A stretch of DNA of 64,000 bases from Xanthomonas massiliensis (GCF_900018785.1 NZ_FCOY01000004.1:1-64000), one strand, 5' to 3'. Positions 1 through 8,349 are shown, counted from the stretch's first letter. The notes: generated from the letters alone by a model not told the origin. Program-made: numbers and translations.

Positions 1-10
1 CCTAACGCCT

Positions 11-218
11 TATGTCTTGATTTTCCCCTAGCTTAGGCGCCGAGAGCCCGGCGTGCGCGCCCGATAACGCCTCGGTGTAGCAGCACCGTAATTCAGCAGG
101 GGCCGCACGCCGGATCTCGCGCCCTGCGCCCGGACAGTTGACCGAGGTCTCCCTCGAACTGATAAGCGTGGGCTCGGGCGCGATGCTCTCGACCGGCCAA
201 CTCTAACGGAGAACGGGC
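11..218 (+). ncRNA. Candidate bridge RNA region of the IS110 element (5' non-coding end)
   Basis: About 208 nt of non-coding DNA precede the transposase, against only about 22 nt after it. In IS110-group elements such as IS621 the non-coding end upstream of the recombinase encodes a bridge RNA with target- and donor-binding loops. The position and length fit; no secondary structure was computed. If real, its target-binding loop should pair with the attC sequence around the CT at 9-10 and 1164-1165. This is inference from family knowledge. Confidence 0.35.
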
Positions 219-1142
219 ATGACGGCAGTGGGCATCGATGTGGGCAAGGCAAACCTGGACGTGGCCATCGAGGGCCGGCCCAGGGTGGTGCGGGTGGCCA
301 ACAGCGCGGCAGGCATACGCAAGCTGGTCCGGCAGCTGGCGGGGCTGAACCAGGCCCGTATCATGGTCGAGGCCACCGGTGGCTATGAAGAGCCCCTGCT
401 GGAGGTCTGCTGCGATGCCGGCCTGTGGGTGGCCCGGGTCAATCCCCGCCAAGCCCGCAACTTCGCACGCGCCGCCGGGGACGTGGCCAAGACCGACGCC
501 ATCGACGCCCGGCTGCTGTGCCTGATGGCAAGCATGTTCGCCGACCGGCTGCAGCGCTACCGCGCCCCGTTGCCCTGGCAACGCGAGCTTCGGGACTGGC
601 TGCGCCGACGCGGCCAGGTGGTCACGGCGCTGCAGGCCCACCGCCAGCAGATGGTGATGTGTCCGGGGCCGATCCGGTCGCTGGCGGCGAAGACCATGAC
701 CGCCCTGCGCCGCGAGCTGGCGGCGATCGACCAGCAAATGAAGGTCCTGCTGGACACGCATGCAACGCCGGCCCTGGGCTCCTGCAAGGGCCTTGGACCG
801 ATCTTCCAGGCCACCAGCCTGGCGCTGCTGCCGGAGCTGGGCGCGTTGACCCGCCGCCAGATCGCACGCCTGGTCGGCGTGGCGCCGATGAACCGAGACA
901 GTGGCCAGAGCAGTGGTGTACGCCGGATCCGTGGTGGGCGGGCTCCGGTGCGCGTGGCCCTGTACATGGCCACGCTGTCGGCGGTGCGCTGGGACGAAAC
1001 GATGAAGGCGCACTACAGGCAACTGCGCGCACGCGGAAAGCTGGCCAAGGTCGCGCTGGTCGCCTGCATGCGCAAGCTGCTGACGATCGTCAATGCGCGG
1101 CGACGCGATGAGTTGCTGCGGGAAGCCGCAGTGCCTGCCTGA
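219..1142 (+). CDS. IS110-family transposase (DEDD recombinase)
   Basis: The 307-residue protein has the two-domain layout of IS110-family recombinases. The N-terminal RuvC-like DEDD domain shows D7 in GIDVGK, E51 in MVEATGG, and D93/D96 in KTDAIDARLL. The C-terminal transposase_20 domain contains the serine motif GVAPMNRDSG with S228 as the likely nucleophile. All expected catalytic residues are present and the frame is open, so the enzyme may be active, although it is shorter than many family members (commonly 310 to 400 residues). The ATG follows a GGAG-like ribosome site at 209-213. It lies antisense to the cassette genes of the integron it sits in. Confidence 0.9.
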   Translation: MTAVGIDVGKANLDVAIEGRPRVVRVANSAAGIRKLVRQLAGLNQARIMVEATGGYEEPLLEVCCDAGLWVARVNPRQARNFARAAGDVAKTDAIDARLLCLMASMFADRLQRYRAPLPWQRELRDWLRRRGQVVTALQAHRQQMVMCPGPIRSLAAKTMTALRRELAAIDQQMKVLLDTHATPALGSCKGLGPIFQATSLALLPELGALTRRQIARLVGVAPMNRDSGQSSGVRRIRGGRAPVRVALYMATLSAVRWDETMKAHYRQLRARGKLAKVALVACMRKLLTIVNARRRDELLREAAVPA

Positions 1143-1165
1143 CCGCTGGTCGGAAGACAGTTGCT

Positions 1166-1214
1166 GAATTAAGCCGCGCCGCGAAGCGGCGTCGGCTTGA
1201 ATGAATTGTTAGGC
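1166..1214 (-). repeat. attC site of cassette A, interrupted by the IS110 element (other part at 1-10)
   Basis: The sequence from GAATTAAG to the core GTTAGGC at 1208-1214 matches the 3' five-sixths of the other attC sites here. The missing left core CCTAACGCCT is at 1-10, on the other side of the IS. Read on the minus strand the site resembles the aadA-cassette 59-base element. The interruption separates the two core sites by over 1.1 kb, so this attC should no longer fold into its recombination hairpin. Confidence 0.85.
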
Positions 1215-1553
1215 CGCGTACCCATAGAGGGTAGATGCGACCACGAAAGCAATGATGACGAAAATAGTGCCGACGAACCAAGCCACAGCTGGAAAAATAG
1301 GGCCGATAAGTAACTGAAGGATGCGATCAGTCTCTGCCATGGAAATTGGCTGGATGGCGTTTGCTCGCCGGAGCCGGCCCCAGCCGAGTGAGAAGAAGCC
1401 CATGAGTGAAATGAAAAAGAGACAGACTGCCGCTGTCGCGGACCATGAGTCTTTGTCGTTGATGCCAGAGATGATCAGCAGAACAGGAAAGATACCGATG
1501 GCCGCGAAGCAGAAGCAGAAGCGGGACCAAGATAAATTGATGGTCTTCGTCAT
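1209..1553 (-). CDS. Cassette A: small hypothetical membrane protein (intact copy)
   Basis: This 114-residue protein has three likely membrane segments (roughly residues 10-30, 38-58 and 82-110), with a short basic stretch GRLRR between the second and third. No family is recognised. The stop codon lies inside the attC core GTTAGGC, a common arrangement for cassette genes. The start codon is only about 14 bases from the upstream attC core and no clear Shine-Dalgarno is seen. An apparently identical gene occurs in cassette D, where an IS1595 element breaks it, so this is a duplicated cassette of which only this copy is intact. Confidence 0.75.
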   Translation of the reverse strand: MTKTINLSWSRFCFCFAAIGIFPVLLIISGINDKDSWSATAAVCLFFISLMGFFSLGWGRLRRANAIQPISMAETDRILQLLIGPIFPAVAWFVGTIFVIIAFVVASTLYGYAA

Positions 1554-1566
1554 AGTTTGATTAGCG

Positions 1567-1626
1567 GCCTAACGCTTGAGTTAAGCCGCGCCGCGAAGCG
1601 GCGTCGGCTTGAATGAATTGTTAGGC
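1567..1626 (-). repeat. attC site of cassette B
   Basis: This is a 60-bp imperfect palindrome from GCCTAAC (1567-1573) to GTTAGGC (1620-1626). The central arms contain GCCGCGCCGCGAAGCGGC. It differs slightly from its neighbours in the left part (GCTTGAGTTAAG instead of GCCTGAATTAAG). On the minus strand it is close to the attC of aadA cassettes. Confidence 0.9.
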
Positions 1627-1883
1627 GGGCGCCGACATTGGTTGACGACGCCCGCTGAAACCGCTACGTTGACCACCGGTGCTGAACACACCTCTACTAG
1701 CGGACTGACCGTACCCGAAAGATCGCGGTTTTTTTGTGCCTGTAGTTTATGACTATGGCCGGGTAGCGCGCAGCCATACAAGACCCGAAAGGGAAAAGCT
1801 GCGGGCCGTCTAGTAGCGGTGTTCAAGTACCCGGCCGCCCCTCTGAACAAGGGGCGTATTGAACAAACTACTAGGAGGCCATC

Positions 1884-2102
1884 ATGGCTGCTCAAGCTCG
1901 TACTCTCCCCGCTCGTCGTGTGCTCACCGTCGGCTACAGCCCGTATACCCTCAAGCGCGATCACCGACCGCCACCGCCGGCCGTTCCGTACCTGCGCTTG
2001 CGTGGCCACTGGTTGCGACAGGCTGGCTTTGCCGTTGGCCAAAAAGTGAGCATCAATATTGCTGATGGGTGCATCACGATCATTCCGAGCTCGGAAGGCT
2101 GA
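1884..2102 (+). CDS. Cassette B: SymE-like toxin, opposite to the cassette direction
   Basis: The 72-residue protein ends in a segment typical of the SymE toxin family: VGYSPYT, then proline-rich spacing, LRLRGHWLRQAGFAVGQKV, then NIADGCITI. SymE proteins have an AbrB-like swapped-hairpin fold; the E. coli protein is an SOS-induced toxin held down by the antisense RNA SymR. The start is well defined by AGGAGG at 1873-1878, five bases before the ATG. The gene reads on the plus strand, against the cassette orientation, so it must use its own promoter, presumably within 1690-1870. The minus-strand frame through the same cassette looks like non-coding readthrough into attC. An antitoxin gene or antisense RNA was not identified. 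Confidence 0.7.
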   Translation: MAAQARTLPARRVLTVGYSPYTLKRDHRPPPPAVPYLRLRGHWLRQAGFAVGQKVSINIADGCITIIPSSEG

Positions 2103-2141
2103 TCTATAAGGTTGGGTGGACGAAGCATGCTTTGTTCACCC

Positions 2142-2201
2142 GCCTAACGCCTGAATTAAGCCGACCCGCGAAGCGGGTTCGGCTTGAATGAATTGTTAGC
2201 C
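2142..2201 (-). repeat. attC site of cassette C
   Basis: This 60-bp site runs from GCCTAAC (2142-2148) to GTTAGCC (2195-2201). Its central arms differ from the other sites (GCCGACCCGCGAAGCGGGTCGGC on the plus strand read in pieces), with compensating changes that keep the hairpin. The outer core GTTAGCC departs from the GTTRRRY consensus at one base. The matching variant base is seen at the other end of this cassette (TGCTAAC, 2645-2651). Confidence 0.88.
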
Positions 2202-2639
2202 CTCATCGGTGTCCCATGCATCGGCATCAGCAACCCAATCAAGAAGTAACTCAGCTCTTGAGGCAAGCATCGGGGCAAGCTCTTCATCGCGGTCGCCGGA
2301 GCCAATGACAAAAGTTGGATGCCTTATGCCACGGGACATGTACTGTGCTGCCTCCTGCCAAATTGAAGCAATAGCGCGCACTGCCTCACGCGGGTTCTTT
2401 GCTTCATTGGCTGAGACATAGTCGTTTGGGAGGTCGCCGCAGATTGCCCACCAACCAATTAAGCCCGGTTTAGCGAAAGACTCGACGGCCCACACTGAAA
2501 CATATGGTGAAACATGCCAGGCAGGTACATCGCCGACAGAGCCATGAGGAATACCCTCGCCGCGCAAATACTTACGAATTTCCTCGCGTCGCTCGGCGAG
2601 CCATTGAGCTTCTACTTCGGGGTCGTCGAAATCCTGCAT
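2196..2639 (-). CDS. Cassette C: DUF4826 family protein
   Basis: The 147-residue product begins MQDFDDPEVEAQW and carries features of the DUF4826 family: an early DPEVE.W motif, PAWHVSPYVSVWAVES around residues 45-60, then GWWAICGDLPNDYVSA and a helical C-terminal half. Function is unknown. The frame stays open further upstream through attC, but those extra codons translate the attC and part of the neighbouring cassette, so the ATG at 2637-2639 just inside the cassette is preferred. The stop codon falls in the attC core. It is a soluble, acidic protein with no signal or membrane segment. Confidence 0.78.
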   Translation of the reverse strand: MQDFDDPEVEAQWLAERREEIRKYLRGEGIPHGSVGDVPAWHVSPYVSVWAVESFAKPGLIGWWAICGDLPNDYVSANEAKNPREAVRAIASIWQEAAQYMSRGIRHPTFVIGSGDRDEELAPMLASRAELLLDWVADADAWDTDEG

Positions 2640-2644
2640 ATGAG

Positions 2645-2704
2645 TGCTAACGCCTGAATTAAGCCGCGCCGCGAAGCGGCGTCGGCTTGAATGAATTGTT
2701 AGGC
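2645..2704 (-). repeat. attC site of cassette D
   Basis: This is a 60-bp palindromic site with left core TGCTAAC (2645-2651) and right core GTTAGGC (2698-2704). The central arms match those of the attC sites at 1166-1214 and 4123-4182. It closes the duplicated membrane-protein cassette. Confidence 0.9.
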
Positions 2705-2943
2705 CGCGTACCCATAGAGGGTAGATGCGACCACGAAAGCAATGATGACGAAAATAGTGCCGACGAACCAAGCCACAGCTGGAAAAATAGGGCCGATAAG
2801 TAACTGAAGGATGCGATCAGTCTCTGCCATGGAAATTGGCTGGATGGCGTTTGCTCGCCGGAGCCGGCCCCAGCCGAGTGAGAAGAAGCCCATGAGTGAA
2901 ATGAAAAAGAGACAGACTGCCGCTGTCGCGGACCATGAGTCTT

Positions 2944-4001
2944 CCTGATTAGCACGCACTTTCAGTCGAGAACAGCGGCACATCGCGCAACGTTCTCTCC
3001 GGCCAAGGCTTTGCAGTAGCCGCCGTGGCCAAAAGACTCGGCACCAGCCGAGTCAGGTCGAAGCGACGGTTGAACCGCCACATCGTCTCGGCCAGGTAGC
3101 GCTGGGCGTACTTGGCGAACTTGAAGGCGTGATACGCCCCGTCCAGCGAGCGCTTGAGGTTGGACAGCACGACATTGACCCAACGGGCGTTCTCTTCCTT
3201 ACAGCGGCCGCGGCCATGGCCTTCGATGACGGTGTGCGCATGCTCGGCTTCCAGCGCCCGAAACGCGCCCAGTCCGTCGCTGTAGACATCCGATCCCGGA
3301 TGCAAGCGCTGCCCGATCCAGTCCGACAGGGCCGCCTTGGTGAAACCCGGCACCAGGTCGATCGCTGCGTGCCGTGGGCGACCGTCGTCAGTGGTCTCCA
3401 CGGCGATCACGAAAGGGCGCTTGTTCTCCGAGCCACGGCCGGCCTTGCCGCCGTTGCGTTCCCCACCCAGGTAGGCATCGTCCAGTTGCACGATCCCGCC
3501 CAGCTTGCGGCCCGCCTCGCGCTCGGCCATCGCCTGCATCAGCTTGTGCTTCATCCGCCACGCCGCCGGGTAGCTCACGCCCAGGTGCCGCATCAGCTCC
3601 AGCGCCGACAGGTTGGTCTTGCTCTGGCCCAGCAGGTACATGCCCAGCAGCCAGGTCCGCAGCGGCAGCTTGCTGTTGTCCATCACCGTACCCGAGCGCA
3701 GGCTGGTCTGGCGGTGGCAGGCCGTGCACTGCCAGTACGTGGCACCGTGACGCTGGAACCGGCTGTGCGCCGTACCGGCGCAACGAGGACAGACGAAGCC
3801 ATGCGGCCAGCGCGAGGCCTCCAGCGCCTGCTCGCACTGGCGCTCGCTGCCATAGCGCTTGAGGAACGCCGGCAACGACAGGCCCGGCTGGAACTGCACA
3901 CGGTTCATGGCCATCTTCTGATCTCCCGAGAGCGATGACCCCAACATGCTGCGTAACGCTCTCACCACTTGCGACTGCGCTGAAAGATCGTGCTAATCAG
4001 G
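2944..4001 (-). mobile_element. IS1595-family (ISXO2-like) insertion sequence
   Basis: The element is 1058 bp and bounded by inverted repeats starting CCTGATTAGCACG at both ends, with a second matching block CTTTCAG after two mismatches. It is flanked by the direct repeat TGAGTCTT at 2936-2943 and 4002-4009; 8 bp is the target duplication size known for the IS1595 family. Comparison with the intact cassette A proves the insertion point. It contains one transposase gene on the minus strand. Confidence 0.93.
2949..3914 (-). CDS. IS1595-family transposase
   Basis: The product of about 321 residues has an N-terminal zinc ribbon (FVCPRC then QCTAC) followed by an ISXO2-like DDE domain. The acidic residues are visible in QLDDAYLGG and VYSDGLGAF, followed by the ENARWVNVVLSNLK block and a conserved GAYH stretch. 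The start at 3914 (MAMNRVQF) is favoured by GGGAG eight bases upstream; the frame is open a further 18 codons to 3968. The C-terminus ends within the IS end. All domains appear complete, so it may be functional. Confidence 0.88.
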   Translation of the reverse strand: MAMNRVQFQPGLSLPAFLKRYGSERQCEQALEASRWPHGFVCPRCAGTAHSRFQRHGATYWQCTACHRQTSLRSGTVMDNSKLPLRTWLLGMYLLGQSKTNLSALELMRHLGVSYPAAWRMKHKLMQAMAEREAGRKLGGIVQLDDAYLGGERNGGKAGRGSENKRPFVIAVETTDDGRPRHAAIDLVPGFTKAALSDWIGQRLHPGSDVYSDGLGAFRALEAEHAHTVIEGHGRGRCKEENARWVNVVLSNLKRSLDGAYHAFKFAKYAQRYLAETMWRFNRRFDLTRLVPSLLATAATAKPWPERTLRDVPLFSTESAC

Positions 4002-4122
4002 TGAGTCTTTGTCGTTGATGCCAGAGATGATCAGCAGAACAGGAAAGATACCGATGGCCGCGAAGCAGAAGCAGAAGCGGGACCAAGATAAATTGATGGT
4101 CTTCGTCATAGTTTGATTAGCG

Positions 4123-4182
4123 GCCTAACGCCTGAATTAAGCCGCGCCGCGAAGCGGCGTCGGCTTGAATGAATTGTTAGGC
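4123..4182 (-). repeat. attC site of cassette E
   Basis: This 60-bp attC runs from GCCTAAC (4123-4129) to GTTAGGC (4176-4182), with the same arms as the site of cassette D. It lies between cassette E (nearest attI) and cassette D. Confidence 0.92.
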
Positions 4183-4188
4183 GGCACA

Positions 4189-4566
4189 CTACCGCCAGTA
4201 TGGACTACCAACCTCGTCTAGCCGATCCGCCTCACTGGTTAGAACCGATGCGAGTTGGCGCAATGAGGTTTGATCCAAAGGTACGTAGAACGAAAATGGG
4301 TCTAACGATTTTGGGTCGGTTGAATTGGTAAGGCGCAACTCAAGTGCGTATGGATTGCGTTGTACAGCTACAGAGTCATAGACGCCAGCATGAGCTAGGG
4401 CTGGAACCTCTTTGCGAGTAATGGAAAGTGTGACTAGCGGCGGAAAGCTAACTAGATGATCCACGCGCGAAAGGGGCTTTGCGGCGCGATAAAGAAGATT
4501 GTTGCTCGCCCATGCAATGAGCGCGATGAGAGCAATTGACCCAATGACGAACAGCGCTGTACTCAC
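4189..4566 (-). CDS. Cassette E: hypothetical protein with N-terminal membrane anchor
   Basis: This 125-residue protein is the attI-proximal cassette gene, the best expressed position if a Pc promoter is present. Residues 4-26 form a hydrophobic anchor (FVIGSIALIALIAW). The rest is a soluble domain with LSITRKEVPALAH and a segment SFYVPLDQTSLRQL. No family is recognised. The stop codon lies 6 bp inside the attC junction and the start is about 20 bp from the attI junction. A GGAG-like site (GGAGAGTTCGCAGGTG upstream of ATG on the minus strand) supports the start. Base composition is clearly less GC-rich than the chromosome. Confidence 0.72.
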   Translation of the reverse strand: MSTALFVIGSIALIALIAWASNNLLYRAAKPLSRVDHLVSFPPLVTLSITRKEVPALAHAGVYDSVAVQRNPYALELRLTNSTDPKSLDPFSFYVPLDQTSLRQLASVLTSEADRLDEVGSPYWR

Positions 4567-4585
4567 CTGCGAACTCTCCTGTGCC

Positions 4586-4691
4586 GCCTAACGCCTATTG
4601 GACCGCCTAAACGCGGTGTTGTGCCGAGTATCCTGCATCGCCAAGCGACAGCCAATAGGGAAAATCTTACCGCAGATCATGGCCTTGCCGG
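4586..4691 (-). promoter_or_regulatory. attI site and intI/cassette promoter region
   Basis: The core GCCTAAC at 4586-4592 is the attI-cassette junction (GTTAGGC on the minus strand). A second core-like GCCTAAAC at 4605-4612 may be an accessory integrase site. An inverted 8-bp pair CCTATTGG (4594-4601) and CCAATAGG (4652-4659) frames the region. The integrase promoter and the cassette promoter are expected here or just inside intI, but no convincing sigma70 boxes or LexA box were seen. Confidence 0.6.
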
Positions 4692-5777
4692 ATGGTTCGT
4701 ATGCTGCGGAAGGCGAAGCCTGCCTGTGTTATCCGACACCAAGGCAGGCGTATGGGTTACACCCGCGCGGACAGAGGCGTAACGGGACCCAATTCCCCGA
4801 GATTGCTGGACCAGGTGCGCGATCGCCTGCGGTTCCGTCACTACAGTCTGCGGACCGAGCAGGCCTACGTGGGCTGGATTCGCCGCTTCATCGTGGCCAA
4901 CGGCAAGCGCCATCCGCGCGAGATGGGCCGGACAGAGGTCGAAACCTTCCTGACGACGCTGGCAACCCGTGGCCGGGTCTCGGCCGGCACCCAGAATCAG
5001 GCGCTGGCGGCCTTGCTGTTCCTCTACCGGGAGGTGCTGGGAATCGAGTTGCCATGGATGGAGGACGTGGTGCGCGCCAAGCGGGCACGGAAGATCCCGG
5101 TGGTGCTGTCGCACGAGGAGGTGGCGCGCCTGCTCGCCATGCTGGAAGGACCCTGTTGGCTGATGGCCAGCTTGCTGTATGGCACCGGGATGCGGTTGCT
5201 GGAATGCCTGCGGCTCCGCATCAAGGATGTGGATTTCGCACGCAGCGAGATCGTGGTGCGCGATGGCAAGGGCGGCAAGGACCGGCGCGTACCCCTGCCC
5301 GCCCGACTGCGCGGCGCGCTTGAACGGCAGCGACAACGGGCCCTGCTGCTGCACGCCGCCGACCTGGGCGAAGGTGGCGGCCGGGTCTTTCTGCCGCATG
5401 CGCTGGCGCGCAAGTATCCCAATGCCAATGCCGAAACCGGATGGCAATACCTGTTCCCCGCTGCGCGCCGTTCCACCGATCCGCGCAGCGGGCGCGAAGG
5501 CCGCCACCACGTGGCCGAGGAAGTCCTGCAGCGGGCAGTCAGGACGGCCCGCGTGGCGGCCGGCATCGTCAAACCGGCCACCTGCCACACGTTGCGGCAT
5601 TCCTTCGCCACGCATCTGCTGGAGGCTGGGCATGACATTCGCACGGTGCAGGAACTGCTGGGCCACAAGGATGTGGCGACCACGCAGATCTACACGCATG
5701 TGCTGGGGCGCGGCGCCTCGGCGGTGGCCAGCCCCCTGGACCGGTTACCGGGTGTGGCGACGGATTGGCCTGGGTGA
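4692..5777 (+). CDS. intI: Integron integrase (IntI)
   Basis: This tyrosine recombinase has all catalytic motifs: R in [23 protein letters not shown] with the H-x-x-R pair, LLGHKDV, and the nucleophile Y in TTQIYTHV. Between them lies the IntI-specific insertion, recognisable in [25 protein letters not shown] residues (5401-5460), which separates integron integrases from XerC/D. The N-terminal SAM-like domain ([21 protein letters not shown]) is complete. From the first ATG it is 361 residues; the ATG at 4752 (MGYTRADRG) would give 341, closer to the usual 320 to 340, and is plausible. It is convergent with ilvD, as in Xanthomonas. Confidence 0.93.
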   Translation: MVRMLRKAKPACVIRHQGRRMGYTRADRGVTGPNSPRLLDQVRDRLRFRHYSLRTEQAYVGWIRRFIVANGKRHPREMGRTEVETFLTTLATRGRVSAGTQNQALAALLFLYREVLGIELPWMEDVVRAKRARKIPVVLSHEEVARLLAMLEGPCWLMASLLYGTGMRLLECLRLRIKDVDFARSEIVVRDGKGGKDRRVPLPARLRGALERQRQRALLLHAADLGEGGGRVFLPHALARKYPNANAETGWQYLFPAARRSTDPRSGREGRHHVAEEVLQRAVRTARVAAGIVKPATCHTLRHSFATHLLEAGHDIRTVQELLGHKDVATTQIYTHVLGRGASAVASPLDRLPGVATDWPG

Positions 5778-5834
5778 CCTGCCAGGGCGCGGCGGGCAGA
5801 CCCGCGATGCCAGGGGGCTCAACCGTTCGCCGGC

Positions 5835-7673
5835 TCAATCCCCGAGCAGTTCGCGGTTGCGCACCGCGCCCTTGTCGGCGCTGGTGGCCAGCAGCGCATA
5901 GGCCTTCAGCGCGGTGCTGACCTTGCGCGCGCGCGGCTGCGCGGGCTTCCAGCCGAGGCGGTCCTGGGCGTCGCGGCGCGCGGCCAGTTCGGCCTCGGGC
6001 ACCCGCAGTTCGATGGTGCGCGCCGGGATGTCGATGCGGATCGGGTCGCCGTCGCGCACCAGGCCGATGGCACCGCCGGCGGCGGCCTCGGGCGAGGCGT
6101 GGCCGATGGACAGGCCCGAGGTGCCGCCGGAGAAGCGGCCGTCGGTGAGCAGGGCGCATTGCTTGCCCAGGCCCTTGGACTTCAGGTACGAGGTCGGGTA
6201 CAGCATCTCCTGCATGCCGGGGCCGCCCTTGGGGCCTTCGTAGCGGATCACCACCACGTCGCCGGGCTGCACCTCGTCGCCGAGGATGCCCTTCACCGCC
6301 GCGTCCTGGCTCTCGTACACCCGCGCCGGGCCCTCGAACACCAGGATCGAATCGTCCACGCCGGCGGTCTTGACCACGCAGCCGTCCACGGCGAGGTTGC
6401 CGTGGAGCACGGCCAGGCCGCCCTCGCGCGAATAGGCGTGCGCCAGGTCGCGGATGCAGCCTTCGCTGCGGTCGGTGTCCAGCGCCGGCCAGCGCTCGGA
6501 CTGGCTGAAGGCCACCTGGGTGGGGATGCCGGCGGGGCCGGCGCGGTAGAAGGTGTGCACGGCGGTGTCCGGCGTGGCGGTCACGTCCCACTTCGCGATC
6601 GCCTCGCCCAGGGTGCGCGCATGCACGGTGGCCGCGTCGGTGTGCGCCAGGCCGGCCCGCGCCAGCTCGCCGAGGATGGCCATGATGCCGCCGGCGCGGT
6701 GCACGTCCTCGATGTGGTACTTCTGCGTGTTCGGGGCGACCTTGCACAGCTGCGGCACGCGCCGGCTGAGCGCGTCGATGTCGCGCAGGGTGAACGGCAC
6801 CTCGGCCTCCTGCGCGGCGGCCAGCAGGTGCAGGATGGTGTTGGTCGAGCCGCCCATGGCGATGTCCAGGGTCATCGCGTTCTCGAACGCGGCGAAGGTG
6901 GCGATGCCGCGCGGCAGCGCGCCGGCGTCCTCGGCGCCGTACCAGCGGTGGCACAGTTCCACCGCGGTGCGCCCGGCCTGCAGGAACATCTGCTCGCGGT
7001 CGGCATGGGTGGCGACCACGGTGCCGTTGCCCGGCAGCGCCAGGCCCAGCGCCTCGGTCAGGCAGTTCATCGAGTTGGCGGTGAACATGCCCGAGCACGA
7101 GCCGCAGGTCGGGCAGGCGCTGCGCTCCACCGCCGCCACCGTCTCGTCGGACACGTCCGGGTTGCCGGCCATGATCATCGCGTCGATCAGGTCGAGCTTG
7201 TGGTCGGCCAGGCGGGTCTTGCCGGCCTCCATCGGCCCGCCGGAGACGAACACGGTGGGGATGTTGAGGCGCAGCGCGGCCATCAGCATGCCCGGGGTGA
7301 TCTTGTCGCAGTTGGAGATGCACACCAGCGCGTCGGCGCAGTGGGCGTTGACCATGTATTCGACCGAGTCGGCGATGATCTCGCGGCTGGGCAGCGAGTA
7401 CAGCATGCCGTCGTGGCCCATGGCGATGCCGTCGTCCACGGCGATGGTGTCGAACTCCTTGGCCACCCCGCCGACGCGCTCGATCTCGCGCGCCACCAGC
7501 TGGCCGAGGTCCTTCAGGTGGACGTGGCCGGGCACGAACTGGGTGAACGAGTTGGCGATAGCGACTATCGGCTTATGGAAATCGCCGTCCTTCATGCCGG
7601 TGGCGCGCCACAGCGCGCGGGCGCCGGCCATGTTGCGGCCGGCGGTGGAGGTGCGGGAGCGGTATTCGGGCAT
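5835..7673 (-). CDS. ilvD: Dihydroxy-acid dehydratase
   Basis: IlvD converts 2,3-dihydroxy-isovalerate and -methylvalerate to the 2-keto acids in valine and isoleucine synthesis. The 612-residue length matches the family. Iron-sulfur ligands and signatures are visible: [27 protein letters not shown], and the C-terminal GRFSGGTSG block. The start at 7673 ([14 protein letters not shown]) fits the conserved N-terminus; the open frame upstream has no homology-like sequence. It is divergent from the lipoprotein gene at 7795 with a 121-bp shared upstream region. It is the conserved chromosomal anchor of the integron. Cytoplasmic enzyme. Confidence 0.97.
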   Translation of the reverse strand: MPEYRSRTSTAGRNMAGARALWRATGMKDGDFHKPIVAIANSFTQFVPGHVHLKDLGQLVAREIERVGGVAKEFDTIAVDDGIAMGHDGMLYSLPSREIIADSVEYMVNAHCADALVCISNCDKITPGMLMAALRLNIPTVFVSGGPMEAGKTRLADHKLDLIDAMIMAGNPDVSDETVAAVERSACPTCGSCSGMFTANSMNCLTEALGLALPGNGTVVATHADREQMFLQAGRTAVELCHRWYGAEDAGALPRGIATFAAFENAMTLDIAMGGSTNTILHLLAAAQEAEVPFTLRDIDALSRRVPQLCKVAPNTQKYHIEDVHRAGGIMAILGELARAGLAHTDAATVHARTLGEAIAKWDVTATPDTAVHTFYRAGPAGIPTQVAFSQSERWPALDTDRSEGCIRDLAHAYSREGGLAVLHGNLAVDGCVVKTAGVDDSILVFEGPARVYESQDAAVKGILGDEVQPGDVVVIRYEGPKGGPGMQEMLYPTSYLKSKGLGKQCALLTDGRFSGGTSGLSIGHASPEAAAGGAIGLVRDGDPIRIDIPARTIELRVPEAELAARRDAQDRLGWKPAQPRARKVSTALKAYALLATSADKGAVRNRELLGD

Positions 7674-7794
7674 GGCGTGGCGCTGGCGCGTGGCTTGCGG
7701 CGGTACGGACTGGCGATTGTGGTCCGTTTGCGCGGTTGCTGCTGCAACCGTCGCGGCCGCTATCATGGCCAGCCATCTTTGGACACATGCCGCC

Positions 7795-8349
7795 ATGAAG
7801 CGATCCAGGAAGACCGCCCTGCTGCTGATGGGCACCGCGCCGCTGCTGTTGGCCGCGTGCCAGCGCGAGGAGCAGGTGCAGGAAGGGCTGTTCACCTCGG
7901 TGCAGGCCTGTGCCGAGCAGACCCAGGACATCGACAGCTGCCGCAAGGCGGCCGCGCAGGCCCAGGCGCAGGCCGCCGACAGCGCGCCGCAGTATGCCAG
8001 CCGCGAGGATTGCGAGCGCGACTACCCGGCCGGCCAGTGTGCGCAGCAGCACACCTCCGCCGGGCACTCCTTCATCGGCCCGATGATGGCCGGCTTCTTC
8101 ATGTCGCGCATGCTTGGCGGCGGTGCGGCCGGACTGGCGCCGCAGTCGGCGCCGGCGTGGCGCGACCGCAACGACCAGTGGGGCCGGGCCACCGCGCCGT
8201 CGGGTACCGGTGGGCTGAACACCGCCAGCCGCATCGGCACCGGCCGGGCCGGGCTGGCGCCGGTGACCGCGGTGCCCGATCGCGCGGTCACGGTCAGCCG
8301 CGGCGGCTTCGGCGGTTCCAGCCGGGCGCGCGGCAGTTTCGGCGGCTGA
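7795..8349 (+). CDS. DUF1190 (YgiB-like) lipoprotein
   Basis: The 184-residue protein has a lipoprotein signal ([15 protein letters not shown]22 as lipidation site). It has a DUF1190/YgiB pattern: [14 protein letters not shown] and [16 protein letters not shown] with paired cysteines, then a Gly/Arg/Ser-rich C-terminus ending in [17 protein letters not shown]. In E. coli ygiB lies beside ygiC; the same pairing is seen here with the ATP-grasp gene 15 bp downstream. Function is unknown. The ATG at 7795 begins the signal peptide; the frame is open far upstream but only as antisense of ilvD. Confidence 0.82.
   Translation: MKRSRKTALLLMGTAPLLLAACQREEQVQEGLFTSVQACAEQTQDIDSCRKAAAQAQAQAADSAPQYASREDCERDYPAGQCAQQHTSAGHSFIGPMMAGFFMSRMLGGGAAGLAPQSAPAWRDRNDQWGRATAPSGTGGLNTASRIGTGRAGLAPVTAVPDRAVTVSRGGFGGSSRARGSFGG

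Larger units (their letters stand above)
9..1165 (+). mobile_element. IS110-family insertion sequence inside an attC site
   Basis: An approximately 1155-bp element splits an attC. The attC left part is at 1-10 and its remainder resumes at 1166. The dinucleotide CT flanks both junctions (9-10 and 1164-1165), so removing one copy with the element restores an attC like the others in the array. There are no long terminal inverted repeats and no target duplication beyond CT. A short subterminal inverted TGTCTT is visible (12-18 region and, inverted, about 1154-1160). This fits the IS110/IS1111 family, some members of which are known to target attC sites. It carries one transposase gene. Confidence 0.85.
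2699..4109 (-). pseudogene. Cassette D: second copy of the cassette A membrane protein gene, broken by an IS1595 element
   Basis: The 5' part (4109 down to 4010) and 3' part (2943 down to 2699) together make exactly the 345 nt of the cassette A gene and appear identical to it by eye. They are separated by a 1058-bp IS1595-family element plus an 8-bp target duplication. The interrupted product would stop early in the IS. Two copies of the same cassette in one array indicate recent duplication through integrase-mediated excision and reinsertion or recombination. The insertion happened after the duplication, because only this copy is hit. Confidence 0.88.
1..5777. mobile_element. Chromosomal integron: cassette array, attI and integrase
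   Basis: The region holds an IntI-type integrase gene at its right end, an attI region, and five gene cassettes to the left. The cassettes are separated by 60-bp imperfect palindromes that start RYYYAAC and end GTTRRRY (attC). Cassette genes read on the minus strand, away from attI, as expected for an integron. Visible base composition of the cassettes is much more AT-rich than the flanking chromosome. The array continues beyond the left edge, because position 1 lies inside an attC. The integrase ends 57 bp from the end of ilvD, which is the known location of the Xanthomonas integron. Two insertion sequences have entered the array. Confidence 0.93.

Noticed and set aside
1581..2042. Minus-strand open frame in cassette B ending in NNSFKPTPLRGAA
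   Set aside because: The tail is translated attC, seen at the end of many spurious frames in such arrays, and the opposite strand has a much better gene with a strong ribosome site.
7731..7750. Inverted repeat CGGTTGC/GCAACCG between ilvD and the YgiB-like gene
   Set aside because: Could be an operator, but no known regulator consensus fits and no terminator tract follows.
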